From Kiritimatiellia bacterium (GTDB lineage Bacteria; Verrucomicrobiota; Kiritimatiellia; RFP12; UBA1067): a stretch of 23,216 nt of DNA. This document shows, piece by piece, positions 7,399 to 15,490 of the stretch. Location: the NCBI GenBank assembly GCA_024405335.1, contig JAKSOX010000006.1, positions 1 through 23,216 on the forward strand. Reading direction: 5' to 3'. Both the position numbers and the translations under genes were made by a program. The first letter of the stretch is position 1; each line of letters begins with the position of its first letter. The notes below the pieces were generated by a model. The model made no database searches, was not told where the DNA came from, and saw only the letters and a program-made list of their open reading frames with translations.

Positions 7399-9441
7399 TC
7401 AGGGGAAAATCGCCGCGCGTTCGGCGTACGTCCTGCCGCCCACGTCGCGGAGCGCCCGGATCGTTTCCGGGTACGGCGTGTCGCACACGTCCGTGAAGCC
7501 CACCTGGAAGTATTCGCCGTCGAAGCGGCCGGTCGTGGCCTGGTCCGAGAACTGGTGCCAGTGCACGCCCACGATCTGCGGATTCGCCAGCGCGGATTCC
7601 ACGTAGCGCACCAGCGCCGCCGCGCGACCTTCCTGGGTGCCGCAGTCGATGAGCGAAACGCCGAAGGGACCGCGGTCCGCCGCGCCGAAATGGAACTCGC
7701 CGATCATCACGGGACGGTCCAGAGACGACGGCAGCCGCCACCGTTCGATCGAATCCGAGTAGATGTTGTAGCTCACCACGTCCGCGTACTTCGCGCACGC
7801 CTCCACCACCTGCCGCGGCGCGCCGCAGAAACGGCAGCCCAGATACAGCAGATCCTTGTCGAACTCCTTGAGCGTGTCGCGCGTTTTGCGGAAGTACTCC
7901 TCGACGACGACCTTCGTGAACGCGCGCAGCTCCGCCACAGTGACGTCCTTTTCGGTTTTTCCCTCCGCCGCGAGCCGTTTCAGGAATTCGATTTTCGCGG
8001 GCTGGTCGTCCGGCGAGGCGAGCGTCCAGCGCGCGAGATCCGTTTCGCCGTCGCCCCAGCCGAGTTCGTTGTCCACGAAAAACCCGATGCACCACGGATC
8101 GTGCGCTTCGCGGCCGTGCTTCTCCAGCGCCTTGCGCGCGCCCTCGACGAAACTCGGATCCCACGGGTCGCGGAACTTCCACCAGCCGCCCTGCGCGGCG
8201 GCGATCGGACGCGAATGGCACTCGATGCGCTCGGCGTAGGGCGTGCGGTCCATGAGGCATATCTTCACGTCGGACGAATTGGCGATCGTGTTGAGCCCCC
8301 AGCTGCGCAGACGGCGGTGCGCGAGATCCGCGAACGTTTCGTAATATCCTTCGCCGTATTTGCGGTAGAGGTTGGAGGACGAGAAGTCGTACCACTCCGT
8401 CTCGCCCCGGTCGAGGTAGAAGTCGACCAGCAGTTCGTCGTGCGTCTTGAAGAACCTGGCGAACGGAGAATCGGGCTTCGGGAGGTTCTCGAAGAAGCAA
8501 TGCCGCGGCGGCATTTTGCGTCCGTAGCGCCACGGCGGATGCGGCTCGCCGTTCAGGGGCGTCATCGCCGAGCACGGCGTCACGCGCACCGCGCCGAAGC
8601 TCCAGAAGAGGTTTCCCAGCGGATCCACGAGCCACCACTTGCCGTCCGCCTTCTTCGGATAAAAGCGCCCCGTCGCCGTCTGCTTGGGGCCCTTCGTCCA
8701 ACCGCCGTAGACGTCGCGGTCAGCGGGGCCGGGGTGCGCGGCCAGATCCAGCGCCTCGGCGGCGGCGGCGCGCTTCAGGTCGGCGTCGCACGTGGTCTTG
8801 CCCGGCCAGGTGCGGTATTTGAACTGCCCGTAGACGTCGATGAACGGCAGGAACTTTTCGGCGGGCAAGTCCATCCACGCGGCGCGCGCCGGGCGCTTTT
8901 TGTTGCCGTTCATGCCAGGACGGTACAGGCAGTTGACGATCGCCTCGGGCGGCATCTTGGTCCAATCGAAGGCGATCGGCACGTCGTAGCGGCACGCCAC
9001 GAGCTGTTCGTCGGGCGTGAGCGGCAGATCGTGGAAGCGCGTCGTCCAATCGCTTCCGTCGCGGCGGTACGGGCGTTCGGCCGTCGCCTTCACGTCCAAC
9101 TCGGGAATCTCGCGGATCGTGCCGTCCGCGAGGTCCACGCGCACGGGGCTGGTGATTTCGCCGCCGCCCGTGAACGCCACGCCTTTGACGGAAAAGGTGG
9201 CGGGACCGGTCTGGCCGTCCGTGCGCCTGACGAGCATCGCGGGGCGGTCGTCGTGCAGATACGCCTTGACGGCCACGGGCGCGCCGTCGAGCACGCGGCA
9301 CGGCACCTCCTTCACCGAGTCGTCGAACCAGCTCTCGCGGAACCCCTTGCCGGGACGCACGTCCATCGTGCCGTTGACCGGCGCGACGCCCCATGCGACT
9401 ACTGCCAATGCCGCACACGCGGCCGCCATCACGAATTTCAC
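7399..9441 (-). CDS. Exported GH50-like (beta-agarase-like) glycoside hydrolase
   Basis: 680 residues from a GTG start at 9441, chosen because GGAAGGAG lies 7 nt before it and a signal peptide follows (about 1-24, ending near VNG). An N-terminal beta-rich region (about 25-190) precedes a TIM-barrel-like catalytic region (about 195-680). Segments typical of GH50 beta-agarases and relatives are DVYGQFKYRTWPGKT (about 202-216), AAHPGPADRDVYGGW (about 234-248) and GKWWLVDPLGN (about 267-277). The probable acid/base is Glu459 in FFVDNELGWG and the probable nucleophile is Glu582 in MIGEFHFG, the Asn-Glu and Glu pattern of clan GH-A. Agar as substrate is not implied; GH50-like proteins are spread well beyond agar degraders, and a beta-galactan or related glycan is possible. 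It is last in the operon, 31 nt after the GH39-like gene. Confidence 0.72.
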   Translation of the reverse strand: MKFVMAAACAALAVVAWGVAPVNGTMDVRPGKGFRESWFDDSVKEVPCRVLDGAPVAVKAYLHDDRPAMLVRRTDGQTGPATFSVKGVAFTGGGEITSPVRVDLADGTIREIPELDVKATAERPYRRDGSDWTTRFHDLPLTPDEQLVACRYDVPIAFDWTKMPPEAIVNCLYRPGMNGNKKRPARAAWMDLPAEKFLPFIDVYGQFKYRTWPGKTTCDADLKRAAAAEALDLAAHPGPADRDVYGGWTKGPKQTATGRFYPKKADGKWWLVDPLGNLFWSFGAVRVTPCSAMTPLNGEPHPPWRYGRKMPPRHCFFENLPKPDSPFARFFKTHDELLVDFYLDRGETEWYDFSSSNLYRKYGEGYYETFADLAHRRLRSWGLNTIANSSDVKICLMDRTPYAERIECHSRPIAAAQGGWWKFRDPWDPSFVEGARKALEKHGREAHDPWCIGFFVDNELGWGDGETDLARWTLASPDDQPAKIEFLKRLAAEGKTEKDVTVAELRAFTKVVVEEYFRKTRDTLKEFDKDLLYLGCRFCGAPRQVVEACAKYADVVSYNIYSDSIERWRLPSSLDRPVMIGEFHFGAADRGPFGVSLIDCGTQEGRAAALVRYVESALANPQIVGVHWHQFSDQATTGRFDGEYFQVGFTDVCDTPYPETIRALRDVGGRTYAERAAIFP

Positions 9442-9472
9442 CAGCGTTCTCCTTCCACTGATTCTCGCGTTT

Positions 9473-11848
9473 TCATTGCGCGATGCCGTTGAGCGCGCCC
9501 GTCGCCGCCGGGTGCGTCGGCGCGCCTTCGAGTTCGCGGCCCGCCAGCAGCAAACAAGTCGTGTACGCCGGCAGCTCCAGCGGTTCGCCCGCCTTCCATT
9601 CTCCGGCGAAGGACAACACGGGTGAATCGAGGTCCACCACGTATTTGCGGTAGGTTTCCGCTCCGCCGGACACCGCCACGGACACGCGCCGCGTCTTCGC
9701 GTCGCACGGCCAGGAATAGTTCGCCGCCAGAATCGCGGTCGCGCCGTCCGCGCCCTTCGCCGCCGCGAGGTAGACGCGCGGCTCGTCGCACGCGCACTCC
9801 GCAGCAGTGCCGAGCTTGTGCAGTTCGTTGAACGCGCGGAACGCCTCGTAGCACGGCGTGGTGCGGCAGGACGGGAAATAGAACAACCCGCAATACGAGC
9901 GCGTGGGCAGCGCATCGTAGTACATCGCCGAATCGACGCGGCCCGCCTGCATGAGCGCGAACGACGCCGCCACGAAGGCCGCGCCGGGCGCTTCCTTCAT
10001 CGTTTCGAAGATCGTCCATTTCCCGAAGGCGGCCATGCAGTTCCATTCGTTGAAAACGCTTTCCGTGCGCTCGAGGCCGTGCGCGTCGAGCGTGCGCCGC
10101 ACGTAGTCGGCATGGCGGACGATGCGCTCCGGCTCGGCCGTGTAGAGATGCCACGAGAAGAAGTCGAGCGGACAGGCCGTTTTCGGGTCCTGCGTGAATT
10201 TGCAGAAATCCTCGAACCACGTCACGAACGACGAATAGAAGTCCGAACCGTCGTTCGGCGCCTGCACGTCCGTGGCGTAGAAGCCGCAACCGCCGTAGCC
10301 GCCCACCTTGATCCGCGGAAAGCATTTTTTGAGGTGGTTCGCCGCGACGCGGTAGAGTTCGAAGAATTCTTCGCGCGTGCCGGACCACATGGGCGGATTC
10401 TCCGGCTCGTTCCAGATTTCCCAGTACTTGACGTTCCACTTGAAACCGTCCGCCCAACCCTCGTTGTAATGGCGCACCACGTGCTCGCAGATGCGCGCCC
10501 ACTTGGCCGGATCCTTCGGCGGCGCGATGTTGTAGGCCTTGATTTTGTGGTAGTTCTCGATCGTGACGCCGAGCCGGTAGAAGATTTCCGCGCCGGATTC
10601 GGCCACCGGCTTCAGGTACGCGTCGGTGAACGCGAAATCGTAGTTCTTCGGGTCGTTTTCGTCCGCGCCGAAATCCGGAAACACGTTCGGCACGTCCACG
10701 TAGTGCGTGCCGCCCCACATGCCGGCCGTGTCGTGCGTGCGCATGAACGGAATGCCCGCCGCCTTGAACTCCCGCTGCGCGCTGCCCGGTTGCACGCGCA
10801 GCGGCGCGTTGTTCACGCCGTGAAGCGGTTTCACCGGCCCTGCCGCTTTCGCGAAATCGACGCGGGCCGCGCCCGTGGCGTTTTCCGCGACCCAGCGGGC
10901 CTTGTAGAAGCGAGCGCCCGGAAACGGACCGACCACGCGGTCGCCGCCGTTCGTTTCCCGCACGATCAGGCGGTCGGTCCACCAGCGTTCGCGGGGAACC
11001 GACAGCAGATCGCCCTTCGTCTCGTCGCGCGAGAAGCTCTTGACGTTCCGCCGCCCGAGCGCGGGCGCGAACGTTTCCGAATCAGGATCGAAATGCCACA
11101 CGCCGGAATGGTTGGTGAGGTAGTAGCCGCGCCGCCCGTCCGGCACGAGGTCGTGTCCCCAGGGGTCGCCGCAGACCTCCGAAAAATCCCATTGGCGCAG
11201 CACCTTCACGGAAACGTCCTGCGGACGGTACGCGAGTTCGTAGAGGTTCGTGTAGCCGAGCACGAAGAGCGTGTAGCGCTTCCAGTCGAACACCACGCCG
11301 TGGGCGCCGCACACGGGAAGCACGTTCTTCACCGTCTGCCTGGCGGGATCGAGCGGATGCTCGCGCACGTCGACGATCTGCAGGGCGTCGACGCCGGTGG
11401 AGTTGGCGACCGCGACGCGGTTGTCCGGCAGCACGTCCGCTGAGTGCGGCCCGGCGCCGCCGGTGCCCGCGTTCGCGTACCACGCGACGCGCCCCTTCTT
11501 CACGTCGACGCCTGCCACGCCACCGCAGCTTGCGTTCACCAGCACGAAATCGCCGTGTTCGCGCACCTTGCATTCGTCGATGGCGGCGAACAGCCCCGCG
11601 TCGCCGGGCTTCAAACCCGGATCCTTCGCGGGATCCCACCGCCAGAGGAATTCCGCCTTCGCGCCCGGCGCGCCCGACAGGAACACGAGGTTGGACGTGG
11701 CCTGGTCCGTCGCGACGATCCGCCAATCCTCCGCCCGAACGGCGTCCGCGGCGGCGGACGCCTTTTCCCCGCCGAATTTGGCGAAAATGCCGATGACGAA
11801 AAGCGCGAACACCAGTGCCGACCCAACCGCAAACACGTATTTGTTCAT
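9473..11848 (-). CDS. Beta-propeller-like domain fused to GH39-like glycoside hydrolase
   Basis: 791 residues. An N-terminal hydrophobic segment (about 5-23) is either an export signal or a membrane anchor. Residues about 40-325 are beta-rich with repeated blades (for example GPHSADVLPDNRVAVANS near 133-150 and WGHDLVPDGRRGYYLT near 230-245), resembling a beta-propeller of the DUF6528 kind; I am not certain of that family. Residues about 340-700 resemble GH39: the acid/base is likely Glu481 in YWEIWNEPENP and the nucleophile Glu601 in SVFNEWN. A C-terminal beta-sandwich (about 700-780) is usual for GH39. GH39 includes beta-xylosidases and alpha-L-iduronidases, so the substrate is open. The start at 11848 has GGAAGGAG 5 nt upstream. 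It sits 29 nt after the coaC-like stop, with no promoter seen between, so it is probably co-transcribed. Confidence 0.75.
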   Translation of the reverse strand: MNKYVFAVGSALVFALFVIGIFAKFGGEKASAAADAVRAEDWRIVATDQATSNLVFLSGAPGAKAEFLWRWDPAKDPGLKPGDAGLFAAIDECKVREHGDFVLVNASCGGVAGVDVKKGRVAWYANAGTGGAGPHSADVLPDNRVAVANSTGVDALQIVDVREHPLDPARQTVKNVLPVCGAHGVVFDWKRYTLFVLGYTNLYELAYRPQDVSVKVLRQWDFSEVCGDPWGHDLVPDGRRGYYLTNHSGVWHFDPDSETFAPALGRRNVKSFSRDETKGDLLSVPRERWWTDRLIVRETNGGDRVVGPFPGARFYKARWVAENATGAARVDFAKAAGPVKPLHGVNNAPLRVQPGSAQREFKAAGIPFMRTHDTAGMWGGTHYVDVPNVFPDFGADENDPKNYDFAFTDAYLKPVAESGAEIFYRLGVTIENYHKIKAYNIAPPKDPAKWARICEHVVRHYNEGWADGFKWNVKYWEIWNEPENPPMWSGTREEFFELYRVAANHLKKCFPRIKVGGYGGCGFYATDVQAPNDGSDFYSSFVTWFEDFCKFTQDPKTACPLDFFSWHLYTAEPERIVRHADYVRRTLDAHGLERTESVFNEWNCMAAFGKWTIFETMKEAPGAAFVAASFALMQAGRVDSAMYYDALPTRSYCGLFYFPSCRTTPCYEAFRAFNELHKLGTAAECACDEPRVYLAAAKGADGATAILAANYSWPCDAKTRRVSVAVSGGAETYRKYVVDLDSPVLSFAGEWKAGEPLELPAYTTCLLLAGRELEGAPTHPAATGALNGIAQ

Positions 11849-11877
11849 GTTTTCTCCTTCCGCAAATCGGCAAGCGC

Positions 11878-12429
11878 TCAAGAACGGTCGCGCAGCAACG
11901 CGCGGACGCCGGCCAGGATCGTTTCGGGCTCCGCCATGCGGCCTTTGCCGCGCGTGCCGCAGGCGAGGTCGCCCTCTTCGGGCTCGAACACCACAACGCC
12001 GCGCGCGCGCAACGCCGCGAGGTTTTCCCGCGTCGCCGGGTTTTCCCACATGCCGTCGTTCATCGCCGGGGCGACCGCGACCGGCGCGCGGGCGGCGAGC
12101 AGCGTCGCCGTGACGAGGTTGTCCGCCAGACCGTGGCGCATCTTCGCGATCGTGTTCGCGCTCGCGGGCGCCACGAGAACGAAATCCGCCCAATCGGCGA
12201 GCGAAACGTGCTCGGGCTTCCAGGCGGCGGGCGGCGCGAACTGCTCCACGGCCACGGGATTCCGCGAAAGCGTCTGGAACGTGAGCGGTGTCACGAATTC
12301 GCAGGCCGCCGGCGTCATCGCCACCCGCACTTCGCAACCGTCGCGCACGAACGCCCGGACGAGTTCGCACGCCTTGTAGGCGGCGATCGACCCCGTCACG
12401 CACACGAGAATCTTCCTGCCCTTCTCCAT
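11878..12429 (-). CDS. coaC: Phosphopantothenoylcysteine decarboxylase (CoaC-type flavoprotein)
   Basis: 183-residue HFCD-family FMN protein, the length of the stand-alone decarboxylase half of Dfp/CoaBC. It decarboxylates 4'-phosphopantothenoylcysteine to 4'-phosphopantetheine for coenzyme A. Landmarks are GSIAAYK (13-19), the catalytic His74 in EHVSLADWAD, PASANTIAKM (88-97), PAMNDGMW (121-128, with Asn124), and Cys157 in DLACGTRGKGRMAEPE, which is the mobile lid over the active site. No CoaB synthetase domain is fused and none is seen nearby. Its ATG at 12429 overlaps the stop of the epmA-like gene (TGATG, one shared base), so it is translationally coupled. A different HFCD flavoprotein such as UbiX is less likely given the PAMN motif and lid. 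Confidence 0.9.
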   Translation of the reverse strand: MEKGRKILVCVTGSIAAYKACELVRAFVRDGCEVRVAMTPAACEFVTPLTFQTLSRNPVAVEQFAPPAAWKPEHVSLADWADFVLVAPASANTIAKMRHGLADNLVTATLLAARAPVAVAPAMNDGMWENPATRENLAALRARGVVVFEPEEGDLACGTRGKGRMAEPETILAGVRALLRDRS

Positions 12430-13262
12430 CACAGCACCTCCTCGATTCGTTCGGCGCCCGTGAGCGCCATCACCAGCCGGTCCACGCCCAGCGCCACGCC
12501 GGCGGCGGATTCGATCGCGTTGAGCGCGTCCAGGAATCCGTCGTCCAGGGGATAGTCGGCCTCGCCGATCCGCCGCCGTTCTTCGCGCGCCAGCTCGAAC
12601 CGCCGCCGCTGCTCGGCCGGGTCGCACAGTTCAGTGAAGCAGTTCGCGAGCTCCATGCCGCGCCAGTAGAACTCCCAGCGTTCGGCCACGTCGCCGCGCA
12701 GCTTGCTCAAACTCGCCGCCGCCGGCGGATAGTCCGTCAGGAAAGTCGGAGTCGGCGGCAGGTTCGGCTCGATCTTCGCGGCCATGTCGTAGTCGAAACG
12801 GTCCTGGTCCCACGCCGTCCAGGGATCCCAGCCGGCCCACCGCGCGTAGGCGTCGCGCACCGCGATCGTCCGGCACGCGGCGACTTCGTCCGCCAGCTCG
12901 CCCGTCGCCAACGACGCCAGCAGCGCGCGCAGATCGTCCGCGATGGCGCGGTAGTCCGCGTGCAGCCGGTACCACTCGATCATCGTGAATTCCGGATTGT
13001 GCCGCGAACCCCTCTCGCCGTCGCGGAAGCACGGCCCGATCTGGTAGATCTTGTCCAGCCCCGCCGCGAGCAGCTTCTTCATCTGCAGCTCGGGGCTTGC
13101 GCGCAGGTATCCCGCGCCGCAGGGCGGACAGTCGATGTGCGGCTCCGGCGCGGGCGCCGCGATCCACACGGGCGTCGTCGTCTCGGTGAAGCCCGCGGCG
13201 TCGAAAAAGCGGCGGATGCCCCGCACGATCTCCGCGCGCGGCTTGACCAAATCGATTCTCAT
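12429..13262 (-). CDS. epmA: EpmA-like elongation factor P lysyltransferase (GenX/PoxA)
   Basis: 277 residues resembling the class II catalytic core of lysyl-tRNA synthetase without its anticodon-binding domain, as in EpmA, which attaches beta-lysine to a lysine of elongation factor P. Class II motif 2 is FRDGERGSRHNPEFTMIEWYR (about 79-99), and motif 3 is GVALGVDRLVMAL near the C-terminus. It is somewhat shorter than E. coli EpmA (about 325). The ATG at 13262 overlaps the dtd stop as ATGA, fixing the start. No epmB or efp lies in the window, so the substrate cannot be confirmed from context. A truncated lysyl-tRNA synthetase paralogue is the alternative. Confidence 0.87.
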   Translation of the reverse strand: MRIDLVKPRAEIVRGIRRFFDAAGFTETTTPVWIAAPAPEPHIDCPPCGAGYLRASPELQMKKLLAAGLDKIYQIGPCFRDGERGSRHNPEFTMIEWYRLHADYRAIADDLRALLASLATGELADEVAACRTIAVRDAYARWAGWDPWTAWDQDRFDYDMAAKIEPNLPPTPTFLTDYPPAAASLSKLRGDVAERWEFYWRGMELANCFTELCDPAEQRRRFELAREERRRIGEADYPLDDGFLDALNAIESAAGVALGVDRLVMALTGAERIEEVL

Positions 13263-13702
13263 GCGAGCAGTTCCACGCTCAAGGGGCCGTCGTTCAGCAG
13301 CCGCACCTTCATGTCCGCGCCGAAACGGCCCGTCCCCACGCGGTCCGCGCCCAGCGTTTCGCGCAGTTTCGCCACCACGCGCCCGTACAGCGGCTCGGCC
13401 TTTTCGGGACGCGCTGCGGCGGCTCACCCGGGCCGCCGCCCGTGCGACGTGTCGGCGTAAAGCGAGAACTGCGACACCACGATCACGCTGCCGCCCACGT
13501 CCTCGAGCGACTTGTTGATCATGCCCGCCTCGTCCTCGAAAAGCCGCAGCACGGGAATGCGGGCGGCGATCTTGTCCGCCGCCGCTTCCGTGTCGTCGTG
13601 CGTGACGCCCAGCAGCACGAGGTAGCCCCGGCCGATGGACGCGATCGTCTCTCCGTCCACCGTCACGGACGCTTCGCCCACGCGCTGGAGCCAGGCCTTC
13701 AC
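13259..13702 (-). pseudogene. dtd: D-aminoacyl-tRNA deacylase (Dtd) interrupted by an in-frame TGA
   Basis: Dtd hydrolyses D-aminoacyl-tRNAs. The frame opens at GTG 13702 (GTGA overlap with the FAD oxidoreductase stop). It runs through SQFSLY (77-82) and ADTSHGRRPG, and meets TGA at 13426-13424 (codon 93). The same frame stays open afterwards for 54 codons that read as a normal Dtd C-terminus (ARPEKAEPLYGRVV, TGRFGADMKVRLLNDGP). It ends in a TGA sharing ATGA with the epmA-like start. Read through, the protein would be 147 residues, the usual size. The TGA stands where most Dtds have the Phe of GRRP-S-F. It lies in the loop of a perfect 8-bp GC hairpin. Nonsense mutation, sequencing or assembly error, or recoding are the options. 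A 92-residue product would lack the C-terminal GP motif needed for activity. Confidence 0.8.
13416..13439 (-). repeat. GC-rich inverted repeat spanning the dtd in-frame TGA
   Basis: On the minus strand GCGGCGGC is followed by the 8-nt loop CCGGGTGA and then by GCCGCCGC, a perfect 8-bp stem. The in-frame TGA is the last part of the loop. The arms replace a stretch that is usually conserved in Dtd (S-F-T plus two or three residues) by Gly-stop-Ala-Ala-Ala-Ala. Confidence 0.75.
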
Positions 13703-15414
13703 TTGACGGCCTCGTCGGACGCGAGGATCTGGCCGTCGGCCACGAGGCGCGCGCTCAGCTTCGCGTAGTCCACGTCCTGCACGGCGCAGTTCGCGTCGAT
13801 CGCGAGCGCCGCGGCCGTGGCGCACACCTGGCCGAGTTCGAAGAACACGGGCTCCATGCGGATCGAACCGTAGGCCGAATGCGTCGCGGAAATGCACACG
13901 CCCACGAGCAGGTTCTCGCACTCTGCCTTCTTCGGCACGAGCGCGCCGTAGCCCACGGGGTAGGGCTTGCCCTTCATGGACCAGTCCTCGACGTTGCCTT
14001 CGTTGTGCCAGAAGCCGTCCTTGCCCACGACGCGGCGCACGTGGTGCGAATCCATGCCGTAGGACGCGCAGGCGATGGACTTCGGCGCCACCTCCTTGCG
14101 CTTGCAGTTGTGCTCCGTCATCACGTATTCGCCCACCATGCGGCGCGCCTCGCGCACGTAGAGCTGGCGCTGCCAGCCGCCGCCGAGGCCGTCGGTGAAT
14201 TCGTCCTTGCACATGCCCCACTTGGAAACCTCGTCCCGCACGAAGGCCGGAATCCGCGGATGGTACGCGAGCGTCCACATGAGCCCCTGCTGGTACTTGA
14301 GGTGCGCGGCGAGGATCTTGTCGCGCGTTTCGTAGCTGCCGTCCGGCCAATCCCAGTTCTGGCCGATGAAGTCGGTGGAAAATCCGAGGCAGTTGTTCGT
14401 GTCCGTCTTGCGGTTCGGCATCTTGGAGTTGATCCACGGCACGACGCCGCTCCAGCCGGCGTATTTCTTGGGGTCGGTCGCGAGCACTTCCATGTTGCGG
14501 AAGAGCAGCTCGTAGTCGGCCTCGTCGTAGCCCTCGGGCTTCGTGAACGGAATCTGGTTCTCCTTCACGTCCGTGAGGCACATGCGGAAGCAGTACGCCT
14601 GCACGCGCTTGTCGCCGTCGCCTTCCTTTTCGTCCGGATTGTACGGCTCGATTCCGGGCAGCAGGCCGGACGATTTGTCGCCCTTCTTCTTCCACGGGTC
14701 GACGCCCGGATACGGCTGGTGGTGCTGCGCGCCCATCGCCGTGTGCTGGATGCCGCTGATCTGCTCGCCGTACTGCGCGTTCGGCTCGCGGCCCACCACG
14801 TAGGAAACGCCCGCCGCCGCCATGAGGTCGCCTTCGTAGGTCGCGTCCACGAACGCCTTGCCGGCGAACGTCCTGCCGGATTCCATCGTGATGGACGCGA
14901 TGCGCGCGCCGACCTTCTTCACGCCCGTCTCGCGGTCGAGACGCTCGCCGTAGACGATCTCGAGGCCGTCGCGCTTGACCCAATCCAGCAGAATCTTGAG
15001 CGCGGCGGACGGCTCGAACGTCCACATCGTGTCCGCCTTCATGAGACCCGAACACTGGCCGTCCGGCGCGTACTCTTCGAGCTTCTGCCATTTCCAGTTC
15101 TTCGCGTCCATGTAGTGGTCGTGCACGGCCTTGTAGAACTCGCGCGCGATGCCGCCCACGCAGGCGGTGGAGCCCACGTCCGTCTGGCCGAGACCGCCCG
15201 TGGTCACACCGCCGATGCGGTTCGAGGGCTCGATCACCACGCAGGACTTGCCCATGCGCTTGGCCTGCACGGCCGCGGCGACGCCGGCGGAGGAGCCGCC
15301 GTACACGACCACGTCGTAGGACGCGGCTTCCGGCGCGCGGGCGCACCCGGCGAGGAACAACGAAAGGCCGCCTGCGGCGACCGCGAAACGTTTGATGACG
15401 GATGTGGTTTTCAT
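13699..15414 (-). CDS. Lipoprotein FAD-dependent oxidoreductase (FAD_oxidored family)
   Basis: 571 residues. The lipobox LAGC places the lipidated Cys at 24, so the protein is membrane-anchored. A Rossmann FAD-binding fold starts at 33 (DVVVYGGSSAGVAAAV, with Glu62 after VVI as the ribose-binding acid), followed by NRIGGVTTGGLGQTDVG. A later segment, VDATYEGDLMAAAG, is typical of the family (PF12831). Such proteins are numerous in polysaccharide-degrading PVC and Bacteroidetes genomes, where some are annotated as xanthan lyase without good reason; the true substrate is unknown, and oxidation of a sugar or glycan end is plausible. The ATG at 15414 is 7 nt after a TAAAAT box and has no separate ribosome binding site. 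It is the first gene of the probable six-gene operon that ends with the GH50-like gene. Confidence 0.85.
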   Translation of the reverse strand: MKTTSVIKRFAVAAGGLSLFLAGCARAPEAASYDVVVYGGSSAGVAAAVQAKRMGKSCVVIEPSNRIGGVTTGGLGQTDVGSTACVGGIAREFYKAVHDHYMDAKNWKWQKLEEYAPDGQCSGLMKADTMWTFEPSAALKILLDWVKRDGLEIVYGERLDRETGVKKVGARIASITMESGRTFAGKAFVDATYEGDLMAAAGVSYVVGREPNAQYGEQISGIQHTAMGAQHHQPYPGVDPWKKKGDKSSGLLPGIEPYNPDEKEGDGDKRVQAYCFRMCLTDVKENQIPFTKPEGYDEADYELLFRNMEVLATDPKKYAGWSGVVPWINSKMPNRKTDTNNCLGFSTDFIGQNWDWPDGSYETRDKILAAHLKYQQGLMWTLAYHPRIPAFVRDEVSKWGMCKDEFTDGLGGGWQRQLYVREARRMVGEYVMTEHNCKRKEVAPKSIACASYGMDSHHVRRVVGKDGFWHNEGNVEDWSMKGKPYPVGYGALVPKKAECENLLVGVCISATHSAYGSIRMEPVFFELGQVCATAAALAIDANCAVQDVDYAKLSARLVADGQILASDEAVK

Positions 15415-15421
15415 GCCGCCC

Positions 15422-15430
15422 ATTTTACCA
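15422..15430 (-). promoter_or_regulatory. Extended -10 promoter of the FAD oxidoreductase operon, probably leaderless
   Basis: The minus strand reads TGGTAAAAT followed by GGGCGGC and the ATG at 15414. The start codon is 7 nt after the hexamer, the same geometry as queC. No -35 of quality is visible. Confidence 0.5.
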
Positions 15431-15451
15431 CGAAACGGCATCAACAGGCAA

Positions 15452-15480
15452 GTGGCGTGCGGGGACGGCGCCACGCACGC
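15452..15480 (-). terminator. Possible weak terminator hairpin after the cyclophilin gene
   Basis: Two overlapping stems are possible: a 6-bp GTGGCG/CGCCAC pair (15452-15457 with 15469-15474) and a 7-bp GCGTGCG/CGCACGC pair (15455-15461 with 15474-15480). They lie 10 nt past the cyclophilin stop and upstream of the next promoter, a sensible terminator position. The following bases (TTGCCTGTTG on the minus strand) are not a true U-tract, so the call is weak. Confidence 0.25.
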
Positions 15481-15490
15481 GACCGGCGCT

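Noticed and set aside
9438..9478. Short peptide gene between the GH39-like and GH50-like genes (ATG at 9478)
   Set aside because: Twelve codons only, no ribosome binding site of its own; the GGAAGGAG inside it serves the GTG at 9441.
13424..13426. Selenocysteine at the dtd TGA
   Set aside because: Dtd has no known selenocysteine at this place, the consensus residue is Phe, and the downstream hairpin is not positioned like a bacterial SECIS: the TGA is in the loop rather than 5' of the stem. No selenoprotein machinery is in the window.
13699..15414. Annotation of the FAD protein as xanthan lyase
   Set aside because: That label is often carried over by similarity; the visible features are a FAD-binding Rossmann fold and no lyase motif.
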